Shown here: piece by piece, positions 40,363 to 48,668 of the stretch
How the letters are laid out: each line of letters begins with the position of its first letter
Position numbering within the stretch: the stretch's first letter is position 1
Origin: an uncultured Oscillospiraceae bacterium
GTDB taxonomy: Bacteria; Bacillota; Clostridia; Oscillospirales; Acutalibacteraceae
Reading direction: 5' to 3'
Assembly: GCA_958366985.1 (NCBI GenBank)
Contig: CATXDC010000002.1
Coordinates: forward strand, 164,695-228,694
Length of the DNA: 64,000 bases
Made by a program: the position numbers and the translations under genes
Notes under the pieces: generated by a model
The model's input: the letters and a program-made list of their open reading frames with translations, nothing else
Told to the model about the DNA's origin: nothing
Database searches by the model: none

Positions 40363-41907
40363 ATGGACAGGATTTATACTGAGGGGTTAAAATTCAGAGA
40401 TGAAAAGGGTAGAGAATGTATTTTTAACGGCATAAATCTTGTAAATAAGGGAGAGCCGACAATCGTCGGACACAGAAAATACAAATTCAAATGGGATGAA
40501 GAAACCATCAGAGAGCTTAAGGAGCTCGGATTCAATCTCATAAGGCTGGGAGTTATATGGGATGCAGTTGAGCCGAAACCCGGCGTATATAATGAGGAAT
40601 ATCTTGATGAAATTGAAAAAATAGTCAAATATTGTGAAAAATATAAAATCTACTTTTTCATAGATATACATCAGGACTTATACGGAGCCAAAAGCGGCGT
40701 TGGCGACGGAGCACCTGAATGGGCTTGCCTTGCAAAAGGTGAGAAATTCAAAAAAGCGTTGTTTATCTGGGCAGAGGGATATTTTTACGGCAGAGCCGTT
40801 CAAAAATCCTTTGATGCTTTTTGGGCAAATGAAAAAGTAAACGGCAGAGGACTTCAGGAATATTACTGTGATATGTTAAAGCATGTTGCTGAAAGATTTT
40901 CAAAGAGCCCCGCTTATTTCGGATTTGACCTTATGAATGAGCCTTATCCGGGAACTCCGGGAGGTAAAGTTTTTACTTCTCTAATAGAAACTGTTGTTAA
41001 AATGGCAGAGGAAAGAGCCGGTAAAATAGGAAAGAAGTTTGAGCTTCAATCCTGCTTTGACGGAGGAAAGGAAAAGAAAGGCTTTTTGAAGCTTATAGGT
41101 AAAACCGCTGCACGTCTTGCAAGTCCCGCAAAGCTTTCAGCGCTTAAGGAAATAATGTCACAGAAAGAGCATTTCCATAAAGCTGTGCTTTCCGGATATG
41201 ACATCATAAAAGATTTTGATATAAATTTCTATTCTCCATTTATAAATAAGGGTGCGGCAGCAATAAGAGAGGTTACGGATAAAGGCATAATTCTTATGGA
41301 AAACTGCTATTATTCAAATCTCGGAATACCCTACAGTGCTCCTGCGGTGGAGGTTAACGGTGTGCGTGAAAAGCAGCTTGCCTTTGCTCCTCACGGTTAT
41401 GATCTGTTTGTGGATTCTCCCCTTTATAAGTATGCAAGCAATGAAAGGGTAGATTCAATTTTTGAAGAGCATCAGAGAAGCCAGCAACGTCTGGAAGTTC
41501 CGGTAATTGTGGGAGAATGGGGCGGATTTACAGGAGGTAACCGCTGGATAGGTCATATCGACCACCTTATAGAGTTTTTCAACAGCAATAACTGGAGCAG
41601 TGTTTACTGGGCATATGACAAGAAGATTTTAAAATCTCCGGTAATTGATTCCCTTTCGAGACCATATCCCCAGCGGATAAACGGCGACCTTATTTCATTT
41701 TCCTATGATAAGGACGATAAGTATTTCAGAATGAGCTTTGTACAAAATGAGGATAACGATGAGGATACCATTGTCTTTCTTCATTCACGTCCAAAGGATA
41801 TCGAAACAGACTGCCAATATGAAATAGAAAGCTATCCCTTTGCAAAAACCGGTATACTTCGTCTTTACGGTAAAAAAGGCGGACATAAACTTAAAATCAT
41901 ATTTTAA
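40363..41907 (+). CDS. GH5 endoglycoceramidase-like glycoside hydrolase
   Basis: A 514-residue GH5 enzyme. The acid/base Glu is E193 in FGFDLMNEPYPG, and the nucleophile is E385 in VPVIVGEWGGF. DIHQDLYGAKSGVGDGAPEWA (about 101-121) and the MNEPYPG form are characteristic of endoglycoceramidases, which cut the bond between glycan and ceramide in glycosphingolipids. A C-terminal beta-sandwich (about 425-514) follows. There is no signal peptide or membrane anchor, which is unusual for an enzyme of lipid-embedded substrates; it may act on imported material or be released. ATG at 40363 with a weak AGGAG site. A divergent AraC regulator sits upstream. Related GH5 glucanases are the alternative. Confidence 0.8.
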   Translation: MDRIYTEGLKFRDEKGRECIFNGINLVNKGEPTIVGHRKYKFKWDEETIRELKELGFNLIRLGVIWDAVEPKPGVYNEEYLDEIEKIVKYCEKYKIYFFIDIHQDLYGAKSGVGDGAPEWACLAKGEKFKKALFIWAEGYFYGRAVQKSFDAFWANEKVNGRGLQEYYCDMLKHVAERFSKSPAYFGFDLMNEPYPGTPGGKVFTSLIETVVKMAEERAGKIGKKFELQSCFDGGKEKKGFLKLIGKTAARLASPAKLSALKEIMSQKEHFHKAVLSGYDIIKDFDINFYSPFINKGAAAIREVTDKGIILMENCYYSNLGIPYSAPAVEVNGVREKQLAFAPHGYDLFVDSPLYKYASNERVDSIFEEHQRSQQRLEVPVIVGEWGGFTGGNRWIGHIDHLIEFFNSNNWSSVYWAYDKKILKSPVIDSLSRPYPQRINGDLISFSYDKDDKYFRMSFVQNEDNDEDTIVFLHSRPKDIETDCQYEIESYPFAKTGILRLYGKKGGHKLKIIF

Positions 41908-41932
41908 AAGCACGATTATAACAGCCCCTGAG

Positions 41933-41960
41933 TCCTTTTATGAGCCAGGGGCTATTTTCT
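41933..41960 (+). terminator. Terminator of the GH5 gene
   Basis: AGCCCCTG and CAGGGGCT form an 8-bp stem with a 13-base loop, followed by ATTTTCTTT. Confidence 0.8.
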
Positions 41961-42006
41961 TTACAATAAATTAACAATGTATAAACAAATGTAACAATCT
42001 TTTGAA

Positions 42007-42035
42007 TTGACTTAAAAGTGAGTATGTAATATTAT
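42007..42035 (+). promoter_or_regulatory. Promoter of the radical SAM gene
   Basis: TTGACT, a 17-bp spacer and TATTAT, 37 bp upstream of the start codon at 42073. Confidence 0.7.
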
Positions 42036-42072
42036 ATTAAGGATAAGTACAAAGAAAATTTTGGGGGTAACC

Positions 42073-43521
42073 ATGAAAGCGAAAGAAAAAATCCAGCAGG
42101 CTGCCGTAGGCGTTTTAGTCGACAGAATACTTAAGTATGCCGACAAGGATCCTGAAAAGAACTTTCTTAAAATAGTTGATGCGGTTACTACTCTCGGTGG
42201 ACGTGTGTTCCCAGAGAAATATGTTGAAGCTATAAGAAATGGCGCAAGGGATCCTGAAAATGTCTGGAGACAGTTTGGACTTAACATAATTAAAGATACA
42301 GACCACGAAGTTCTTAAAAAGGTTGGTATTGCTCTTGGGCTTGGAGCAGGTTTTACCGGTACAAAAGCGGTACGTGAAAACAGAGAAAAATACGGCTGCA
42401 ATATTCCGTGGATAATTCTCTTTGACCCCACAAGTGCCTGCAATTTAAGATGTAAGGGATGCTGGTCTGCTGAGTACGGACATAAGCAGAGCCTTACAAA
42501 TGAAGAAATGGCAAGTATTGTCTCTCAGGGCAAAGCAATGGGAACCCATGTTTATATGCTTACGGGAGGCGAGCCCCTTATCCGTAAAAATGATATAATC
42601 GAGCTCTGCGAAAATAATCCCGACTGTGTATTCCTTGCTTATACAAACGCAACTCTTGTTGACCAGAAATTCTGCGAGGATATGAAGAGAGTCGGTAACC
42701 TTTCCCTTGCAATAAGCATTGAGGGAACAGAAGAAACCAACGATGCACGCCGTGGCGACGGAGTTTACCAAAAGAGCATTGCCGCAATGGATCTTCTTAA
42801 AAAGAACGGATGCATTTTCGGTATGTCCGTATGCTATACAAGCGCAAACGTAGATACTGTAACTTCCGAAGAATTTATAGACCTTATGATTTCAAAGGGA
42901 GTAAAATTCGGATTTTACTTTAACTATATGCCTGTCGGACACGATGCTGTACCTGAGCTCATTCCGACTCCCAAGCAGAGAGAGCATATGTATGCATGGA
43001 TGAAGCAGATGAGAGATCCTCATAAGGGCAAGCCGATATTTGTCTTTGACTTCCAGGATGACGCCGAGTATGTAGGCGGATGCATTGCAGGAGGAAGAAA
43101 CTATTTCCATATTAACTCTGCCGGAGACATTGAGCCCTGTGTATTCATTCATTATTCTGATTCCAATATCAGAACTCATACACTTATAGAGGCTCTTAAA
43201 AATCCTCTTTTCCAGGCATACTATAAAAATCAGCCCTTTAATGACAATCATTTAAGACCCTGTCCTATGCTTGAAAATCCTGAGTATCTCAGAAAGATGG
43301 TAAAGGAAACAGGAGCTAAATCAACTGATCTTGTATGTCCCGAGGATGTCGATGTGCTGTGTGCAAGATGTGAAAAGTTTGCAAAGGCATGGGCTCCCGA
43401 GGCAGATAGACTTTGGGCTTCAAGACCTCATCCGAAGCCAAAGACTCAGTATTATCGTGATACCCCAGAGGGAAAGGCTGAAGCAGCTGCCAAAGCTGCA
43501 CAGCAGGAGAAGCAAGACTGA
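42073..43521 (+). CDS. Radical SAM protein with SPASM-like C-terminus
   Basis: A 482-residue radical SAM enzyme. The cluster motif is CNLRCKGC (C123, C127, C130), followed by TGGEPLI as the SAM-binding glycine-rich strand. An N-terminal helical extension of about 110 residues precedes it. The C-terminus carries extra cysteines (C-VFIHYSD, RPCPMLENP, CPEDVDVLCARCEKF), which could ligate auxiliary iron-sulfur clusters as in SPASM/Twitch proteins. The substrate is unknown; I see no peptide precursor gene beside it. The ATG at 42073 follows GGGGGTAACC. The CPBP protease gene starts 42 bp later and may be cotranscribed. Confidence 0.85.
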   Translation: MKAKEKIQQAAVGVLVDRILKYADKDPEKNFLKIVDAVTTLGGRVFPEKYVEAIRNGARDPENVWRQFGLNIIKDTDHEVLKKVGIALGLGAGFTGTKAVRENREKYGCNIPWIILFDPTSACNLRCKGCWSAEYGHKQSLTNEEMASIVSQGKAMGTHVYMLTGGEPLIRKNDIIELCENNPDCVFLAYTNATLVDQKFCEDMKRVGNLSLAISIEGTEETNDARRGDGVYQKSIAAMDLLKKNGCIFGMSVCYTSANVDTVTSEEFIDLMISKGVKFGFYFNYMPVGHDAVPELIPTPKQREHMYAWMKQMRDPHKGKPIFVFDFQDDAEYVGGCIAGGRNYFHINSAGDIEPCVFIHYSDSNIRTHTLIEALKNPLFQAYYKNQPFNDNHLRPCPMLENPEYLRKMVKETGAKSTDLVCPEDVDVLCARCEKFAKAWAPEADRLWASRPHPKPKTQYYRDTPEGKAEAAAKAAQQEKQD

Positions 43522-43563
43522 TTTAAACTTATTGCGGCGTAAAATCCAAAAGAGGTGATTAGC

Positions 43564-44721
43564 TTGAATAACAATCAGAATGGATATTACGGTCAGGGAA
43601 ACAATACAAACGGATACGGCTATAATAATCAGGGCAATAATGCCGGCGGTTATGGATACGGTAATCAGAATGGTTACGGTTATAATTACGGCAACCAGAA
43701 CGGATACGGCACAAATCAGCCCCAATATGGCTATGGAGGAAACGGGTATCGTCCCAGCCCCGGCTATATGAAAATTGAAACGCCTAAAATGAAACGTGAA
43801 AAGGCGGGCATAAAAACCATAAGCATTTGGGCTGGCATAGGTGTTCTTCTCACTTTTGTTGTAAGCTTTATTATTGGCTTAGCGGCGTATATTCCGGGAG
43901 TTAAAGAAGCTTATAACTCCAGCGAACTTTTTGAAAACGGCTATGGAATACTTACGTCCCTTTTGTTTATCGGAGTACCGTTCCTTATAAGCTATAAGGC
44001 TCTTAAGTCAAGAGTTTCATTTACTTTGCCTTATGGCAGACCGCATAATAAGCGTTCCTTTATCCTGCTTATTATAATGGGTATTGCAGGCTCATTTTTG
44101 GCGAATTACGTCGTTGCTATAATTTCGATGATTCTCAATGCCGGCGGCTTGGAAATGGTTTCTCCGGAGTATGAAACACCTGAAACAGCTTTGGGAATAA
44201 TACTTTATGTAATATATATTTCCGTTGTACCGGCAATGACTGAGGAATTTGCCTTCAGAGGAGTAATAATGCAGCCTCTGAGAAAGTATGGAGACAAGTT
44301 TGCTATTTTTATGTCAGCTCTTGTTTTCGGACTTATGCACGGCAATGCCGTTCAGGCAATATTTGCCTTTATTGTAGGTATAATAATAGGATATGCTGTT
44401 GTTGTAACAGGTTCAATGTGGACAGGAATCGCCATTCACTTCTTTAACAATTTTGTATCGGCGGTTCTCGACCTTGCAGGAAATTATGTAAGCGACAGCA
44501 CTTATAATATGATATATGTTTTATATTCGGTTCTGCTTGTTGCAGCAGGTCTTGTATGCGCTGTTCTTTATTTCTATACAAAGGACAGAGTCAGAATCCC
44601 TGTACCGAGCACAGAGCTTTCCGAAAAGAAGAAGAGAAGTGCATTTATCTGTACTCCGCCTCTGATTGCAGCTTTGTGCATCATGGTTTTATCCACTCTC
44701 CAGTCCTTTAAATTTACCTGA
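43564..44721 (+). CDS. CPBP family intramembrane protease with Asn/Gly/Tyr-rich tail
   Basis: A 385-residue membrane protein. Residues about 1-65 are a low-complexity tail rich in Asn, Gly, Tyr and Gln (repeats of NQNGYGYN type). About eight membrane segments follow, and the CPBP motifs are EEFAFRGVI (motif 1, Glu-Glu and Arg), FGLMHGN (motif 2) and HFFNNF (motif 3). Proteins of this CAAX/bacteriocin-processing type cleave within the membrane, and some give bacteriocin self-immunity. The start is TTG behind GAGGTGATT. The tail probably lies in the cytoplasm; its role is unknown. Confidence 0.85.
   Translation: MNNNQNGYYGQGNNTNGYGYNNQGNNAGGYGYGNQNGYGYNYGNQNGYGTNQPQYGYGGNGYRPSPGYMKIETPKMKREKAGIKTISIWAGIGVLLTFVVSFIIGLAAYIPGVKEAYNSSELFENGYGILTSLLFIGVPFLISYKALKSRVSFTLPYGRPHNKRSFILLIIMGIAGSFLANYVVAIISMILNAGGLEMVSPEYETPETALGIILYVIYISVVPAMTEEFAFRGVIMQPLRKYGDKFAIFMSALVFGLMHGNAVQAIFAFIVGIIIGYAVVVTGSMWTGIAIHFFNNFVSAVLDLAGNYVSDSTYNMIYVLYSVLLVAAGLVCAVLYFYTKDRVRIPVPSTELSEKKKRSAFICTPPLIAALCIMVLSTLQSFKFT
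43573..43750 (+). repeat. Degenerate codon repeat for Asn-Gly-Tyr-rich tail
   Basis: Imperfect repeats related to AATCAGAATGGTTACGGT and GGCAACCAGAACGGATAC, in phase with the reading frame, code the low-complexity tail of the CPBP protein. Synonymous changes between copies suggest protein-level constraint. Confidence 0.6.
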
Positions 44722-44728
44722 GGTTAAA

Positions 44729-45214
44729 ATGGAACAGGATAAAATTTTTATGGAAGCGGCTTTGAATCTTGCCCGTCTTTCCGCCGAGGAAGATGAAGTT
44801 CCTGTAGGAGCAGTAGTAGTGAGAAACGGCGAAATAGTGGGTGAGGGAAGAAACCGCAGGGAAAAGGATAAAACAGCTGTTGCCCATGCAGAAATAGAAG
44901 CAATCGAAAATGCCTGCCGAAAATTAGGCGGATGGCGGCTTTGGGAATGTGAACTTTACGTCACTTTGGAGCCGTGTCCCATGTGTGCAGGCGCAATTAT
45001 AAATTCACGCATTAAGCGTGTGGTTTTCGGAGCCTATGACCCTAAAGCGGGTTCATGCGGCTCGGTTATAAATCTTTTTGAACTTCCCTATAACCATAAG
45101 CCTCCTGTTGAAGGAGGCTTTATGCAGGAAGAATGTTCAAAACTGCTGATTGATTTTTTTGCTGACATGCGTAAAAGACGCAGCGGAAAAACCAAATGGC
45201 AGCCTGAAAAATAA
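44729..45214 (+). CDS. tadA: tRNA adenosine(34) deaminase
   Basis: A 161-residue zinc deaminase that makes inosine at tRNA-Arg wobble position 34. The zinc ligands and catalytic Glu are H53/E55 in VAHAEIEAI and C83/C86 in PCPMCAGAI. NSRIKRVVFGAYDPKAG follows the family pattern. The ATG at 44729 follows GAGGTT; the gene starts 7 bp after the protease stop. Length and motifs are normal for TadA. Confidence 0.95.
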   Translation: MEQDKIFMEAALNLARLSAEEDEVPVGAVVVRNGEIVGEGRNRREKDKTAVAHAEIEAIENACRKLGGWRLWECELYVTLEPCPMCAGAIINSRIKRVVFGAYDPKAGSCGSVINLFELPYNHKPPVEGGFMQEECSKLLIDFFADMRKRRSGKTKWQPEK

Positions 45215-45245
45215 GACAACAAAAGCCGAGAGGCGTCAGAAAGAG

Positions 45246-46088
45246 ATGAATAAAATGAGTGAAGAGACAAAATCATCATGTTCGGGTAATTGTTCAAGCT
45301 GTTCTGCAAACTGCGACAAGCGTGACTTAATGGCTCCACCTAACCAGTACAGCCAGGTAAAGCACGTAATCGGTGTTGTAAGCGGCAAAGGCGGAGTAGG
45401 TAAATCCCTTGTAACATCAATGCTTGCCTGTGCAGTGCAGAATATGGGAAAACAGACCGCAGTGCTTGACGCAGACGTTACAGGCCCGTCCGTACCTATG
45501 GCTTTCGGTATTCACAATAAGGCTGTAGGCAATGACGAGTGCCTTATGCCCTGCGAGAGCAAAACCGGAATAAAAATAATGTCAATTAATCTGCTTCTCG
45601 AAAAGGACGATCAGCCTGTTGTCTGGAGAGGTCCCGTTATTTCCGGAGTTATAAAGCAGTTCTGGAGCGATGTTATGTGGGGCGAGGTTGACTATATGTT
45701 TGTTGATATGCCTCCCGGAACAGGTGATGTACCCCTTACAGTGTTCCAGTCACTTCCCGTTGACGGCATTGTAGTTGTCACAACTCCCCAGGATCTTGTT
45801 ACAATGATTGTCAAAAAGGCATATAACATGGCTCAGATGATGAACGTTCCTGTTCTCGGAATCGTTGAAAATATGAGCGGTTTTGTATGTCCCGACTGTG
45901 GCAAGGAACACGCAATTTTCGGTGAGAGCAAAGTTCAGGAAGTTGCAGATGCTTTAGGTGTTCCGGTTCTTGCAAAGCTTCCAATTAATCCTCAGAACGC
46001 TGCTCTTGTAGATAAGGGCGCCGTTGAGCTTGCCGATGCGCCTCAGATTCGTTTTGCTGCTGAAAAGATTATAAACGAGCTGGGCTGA
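45246..46088 (+). CDS. Mrp/NBP35-type iron-sulfur carrier ATPase
   Basis: A 280-residue P-loop ATPase. The deviant Walker A is VVSGKGGVGKS (about 45-54), followed by DADVTGPS, DMPPGTGD and a C-terminal CPDCG. The N-terminus carries a cysteine cluster, SCSGNCSSCSANC (residues 11-23), which is found in NBP35-like members and could hold an Fe-S cluster. These proteins load iron-sulfur clusters onto target enzymes. It starts 31 bp after tadA; an ATG three codons later is the alternative start. A terminator follows. Confidence 0.9.
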   Translation: MNKMSEETKSSCSGNCSSCSANCDKRDLMAPPNQYSQVKHVIGVVSGKGGVGKSLVTSMLACAVQNMGKQTAVLDADVTGPSVPMAFGIHNKAVGNDECLMPCESKTGIKIMSINLLLEKDDQPVVWRGPVISGVIKQFWSDVMWGEVDYMFVDMPPGTGDVPLTVFQSLPVDGIVVVTTPQDLVTMIVKKAYNMAQMMNVPVLGIVENMSGFVCPDCGKEHAIFGESKVQEVADALGVPVLAKLPINPQNAALVDKGAVELADAPQIRFAAEKIINELG

Positions 46089-46108
46089 TTTAAATTTAAC
46101 AGATACAA

Positions 46109-46140
46109 AAATCCCCTTTCTGTTATCAGAAAGGGGATTT
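46109..46140. terminator. Bidirectional terminator
   Basis: AAATCCCCTTTCT and AGAAAGGGGATTT form a 13-bp stem with a GTTATC loop, between convergent genes. Confidence 0.93.
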
Positions 46141-46155
46141 CGTCATTTTAAAATA

Positions 46156-47295
46156 TCAGTCTTCTTTGTATCCGCCGTATGTAAGCACTGCTTTTCTAAT
46201 AAATTCCATTGCGGATTCAAGACGTTCTTTTTCTTCTCCGGTAAAAGTGTTTTGGGAAAATACGGGAGAAGCTATAATTGCACTTTTATTTTTAATGTTT
46301 GAGAAAAATTTGAGAATACCTGATGCAGCCGAAGGGTCTTGTGGCTTTTGCAGATTTTCGGATGCAGTGTTTATTATCTGCTGCCATTTCTGCTCTGTAA
46401 TAGGAGGAGTTATAACTGACGGAGCAAATGGAGCGTCGATATCCGCTGCAATCAAAACCGTTTCTCCGCTGAATGGGAATTTTTCACGAAGTACCTTTGC
46501 TGCCGCATCCATTCCGGGTTTTCCGCCTTCTCCTATAACGCAGTAAATCTGTGTGTTTTTGCAGCGTATTCCTTCTTCTGAAAGACCTCTTAAAACTCCC
46601 TCTAGACAAAAACAGGAAGCTGTTCCTACTTTTGCTGCTTTTTCTCTCTTACTCCACATAATAAGTGAAACCGTATAGAAAATTATGAAAATGGGAAGAA
46701 AGAGAACCGTTGTAAGATAGAAGTTTCCGAATCCGCCTATTGTTCCCACAATGACTGTTATCAGGGAAAAGATTGCTCCGAAAGCGGAAACTCCAAGGCA
46801 CAGTGCAAAAAATTTATCGGATAGAGAAGAATGCTTTTTCTCTTTTTGTCCTCCGGACGATGCCACCAATACAATCCTTTTTTCGGCTTCATTAAGGCAG
46901 TCCCTTATACCCACAACTGTGTGAAGATTTTCGGTAACAGTGAAAAGACGTTTAAGTCCGTTAATTCTGTATACCGCAGCCAGAGCAATAAGTACAAAAA
47001 CAGGGAACAGCAGTGCAAGAGCAGCACCTGTTTTTGGCGAACTTCTTGTTACAGCCGGAACCAGTGATAAAAACGAGAATATCATAAACAGTACCATGGC
47101 ACCGGCGGAAGAAATGCTGCAAATTATATTTTTTTCAAAGCAGTCTACGCTGTCGCACCACTGGGAAAGCTCACGGGAAAAGTACCTATAAATTTCCGGC
47201 CCACGGTTTTTGCCGGAGCCGGAATTTTCAGCTTTATTTTCTGTGTGCTTTATCCCTTTGAGTACGAAATCTGTAATCTCCGGGGATACACTCAT
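46156..47295 (-). CDS. Catalytically dead paralogue of the adjacent M28 membrane peptidase
   Basis: A 379-residue membrane protein that mirrors its neighbour in layout: two membrane segments (about 60-108), a short strand (KRIVLVASSGGQ, about 139-150), two more segments (about 165-213), then a soluble end. NTQIYCVIGEGGKPGMDAAAKVL (about 247-269) aligns by eye with NTEVCAVLTGSEEAGLRGAKAY of the peptidase encoded upstream. The zinc ligands are lost: SGHCD became ASSGGQ, and the catalytic Glu-Glu became GEGG. It looks like a pseudopeptidase, perhaps a regulatory or scaffold partner. It lies 18 bp after the peptidase gene, clearly cotranscribed. ATG after AAGGGAGAATAAAT. Confidence 0.65.
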   Translation of the reverse strand: MSVSPEITDFVLKGIKHTENKAENSGSGKNRGPEIYRYFSRELSQWCDSVDCFEKNIICSISSAGAMVLFMIFSFLSLVPAVTRSSPKTGAALALLFPVFVLIALAAVYRINGLKRLFTVTENLHTVVGIRDCLNEAEKRIVLVASSGGQKEKKHSSLSDKFFALCLGVSAFGAIFSLITVIVGTIGGFGNFYLTTVLFLPIFIIFYTVSLIMWSKREKAAKVGTASCFCLEGVLRGLSEEGIRCKNTQIYCVIGEGGKPGMDAAAKVLREKFPFSGETVLIAADIDAPFAPSVITPPITEQKWQQIINTASENLQKPQDPSAASGILKFFSNIKNKSAIIASPVFSQNTFTGEEKERLESAMEFIRKAVLTYGGYKED

Positions 47296-47313
47296 ATTTA
47301 TTCTCCCTTAAAA

Positions 47314-48561
47314 TCAATAACTTTCCTGAAGTCCCTTTTCATCGAAAAGGAAAGCAGCTTCAAGAGCAATGTTAAGTCCTGCCTGCATTGTTTTAGAATC
47401 AAGGTTGTCGGCAGTATCGGTTCTTGTATGGTAGTAACGTGCAGGAGCAGGATCCATGGATGCAAGAGTAGCGGCGGGGATACCGGCCTGAGAAACTGCA
47501 GCTGCATCTGATGAACCAAAGAAAACGCTCTTATAGGGAAGATCAAGTCCTGCTTCTTCCGCTGATTTCTTAAGCAGAGCGCATACTCTGGGATCGTTCT
47601 TGACAGTACCTGTCATGTCTCTGTTATAAACTGCAAGATACTCAAAATCACGGAAAGTTTCAAGTCCGATAAATGCAGTTTCAATTTCCTGGCACTCTTT
47701 AAGATGTTTCTTTGAGTAAGCCTTTGCGCCTCTGAGACCTGCTTCTTCAGAACCAGTGAGAACTGCACATACCTCTGTGTTTTCAAAACGGATGTCGTTG
47801 TCAGCCATGAACTTGAGAACGGCCATGGAACCTACAACACCTGTAAGGTTGTCGTTTGCACCGTCAACAGTAAGTTTCCAGTTAGTGAAGAAAAGAACTA
47901 TAATGCCAACGGGGATGCAAACATACTGAATTGTGCCCAGTGTTTTTGCAAATCCTGCAACAGGAGCAGTAAGTACATATCCCTGAGCAACGGCAATTAT
48001 TGAACTTACAAGGGCAAAAATAAGGCTTGCAAAACCGATTACTATAACTGTTGTAAGAAGCTTTGCTCCGCCGAGATGAGTAAAGTACCACTCATGAGCT
48101 GCATCGCAGTGACCTGAGAAAACAATGCGGCGTTTAACTTCGCCTTTGGGTTTTCTTACAGCCACAACGTTTGCCGAGGTCTTTTTCGGGAAAAAAGGAT
48201 CAATAAACTGTTTGTACATAAGGAATTCCATAATGACGCTCAGCCCGCAGAGCAGAAGTATTATCATTGAAATGAGGGGCGAAACGAAATTGTAGAAGAG
48301 CACCGATGCAATAAGACCGATTCCGCAAATAATGACCCATGCCATAAATGCGGCTGGATGAAGAGTGAATTCTTCAATATTTACATCATCTGCCCAGTCC
48401 TTAAGACGGGATGCCATATACTCCTGCGCCTGGCGTTCGCCCTTAGAGCCTGAACCACGCTTGTCGAAACTGGAGCAGATATGCTTAATTTCACGCAGGC
48501 AGTAATTGGTGTTTTCTTTCAGCTTTGAGCTGAAATTTTTTGTGCTTTCGCTTGCTTTCAT
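47314..48561 (-). CDS. Membrane-embedded M28 family metallopeptidase
   Basis: A 415-residue zinc peptidase. The metal ligands are H151 in VFSGHCDAAHEW, D237 in DGANDNLTG and the catalytic Glu pair E272/E273 in LTGSEEAGLRG; a late His follows in RYYHTRTDTADNLD. Unlike normal M28 enzymes, about 85 residues with two membrane segments (about 168-192 and 211-228) separate the first two ligands, and two more segments lie at about 70-115. The catalytic domain is therefore interrupted by the membrane helices, with both parts on one face. The substrate is unknown. I used the ATG at 48561 (AGAGAGTG upstream). It forms an operon with the inactive paralogue downstream. Confidence 0.85.
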   Translation of the reverse strand: MKASESTKNFSSKLKENTNYCLREIKHICSSFDKRGSGSKGERQAQEYMASRLKDWADDVNIEEFTLHPAAFMAWVIICGIGLIASVLFYNFVSPLISMIILLLCGLSVIMEFLMYKQFIDPFFPKKTSANVVAVRKPKGEVKRRIVFSGHCDAAHEWYFTHLGGAKLLTTVIVIGFASLIFALVSSIIAVAQGYVLTAPVAGFAKTLGTIQYVCIPVGIIVLFFTNWKLTVDGANDNLTGVVGSMAVLKFMADNDIRFENTEVCAVLTGSEEAGLRGAKAYSKKHLKECQEIETAFIGLETFRDFEYLAVYNRDMTGTVKNDPRVCALLKKSAEEAGLDLPYKSVFFGSSDAAAVSQAGIPAATLASMDPAPARYYHTRTDTADNLDSKTMQAGLNIALEAAFLFDEKGLQESY

Positions 48562-48668
48562 TTTTACACTCTCTTTCCTCTGCATTAAGCAGATTATTTA
48601 AAAATATTATATCAAACTTAATTTTTTATGTCGAGAGAAAACTAAACAAATTATTAATTGAAACTGTG

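Noticed and set aside
43573..43750. Repeat tract as a CRISPR-like or minisatellite non-coding element
   Set aside because: The repeats are in frame, vary at synonymous positions and are read through from a good TTG start into the CPBP domain.
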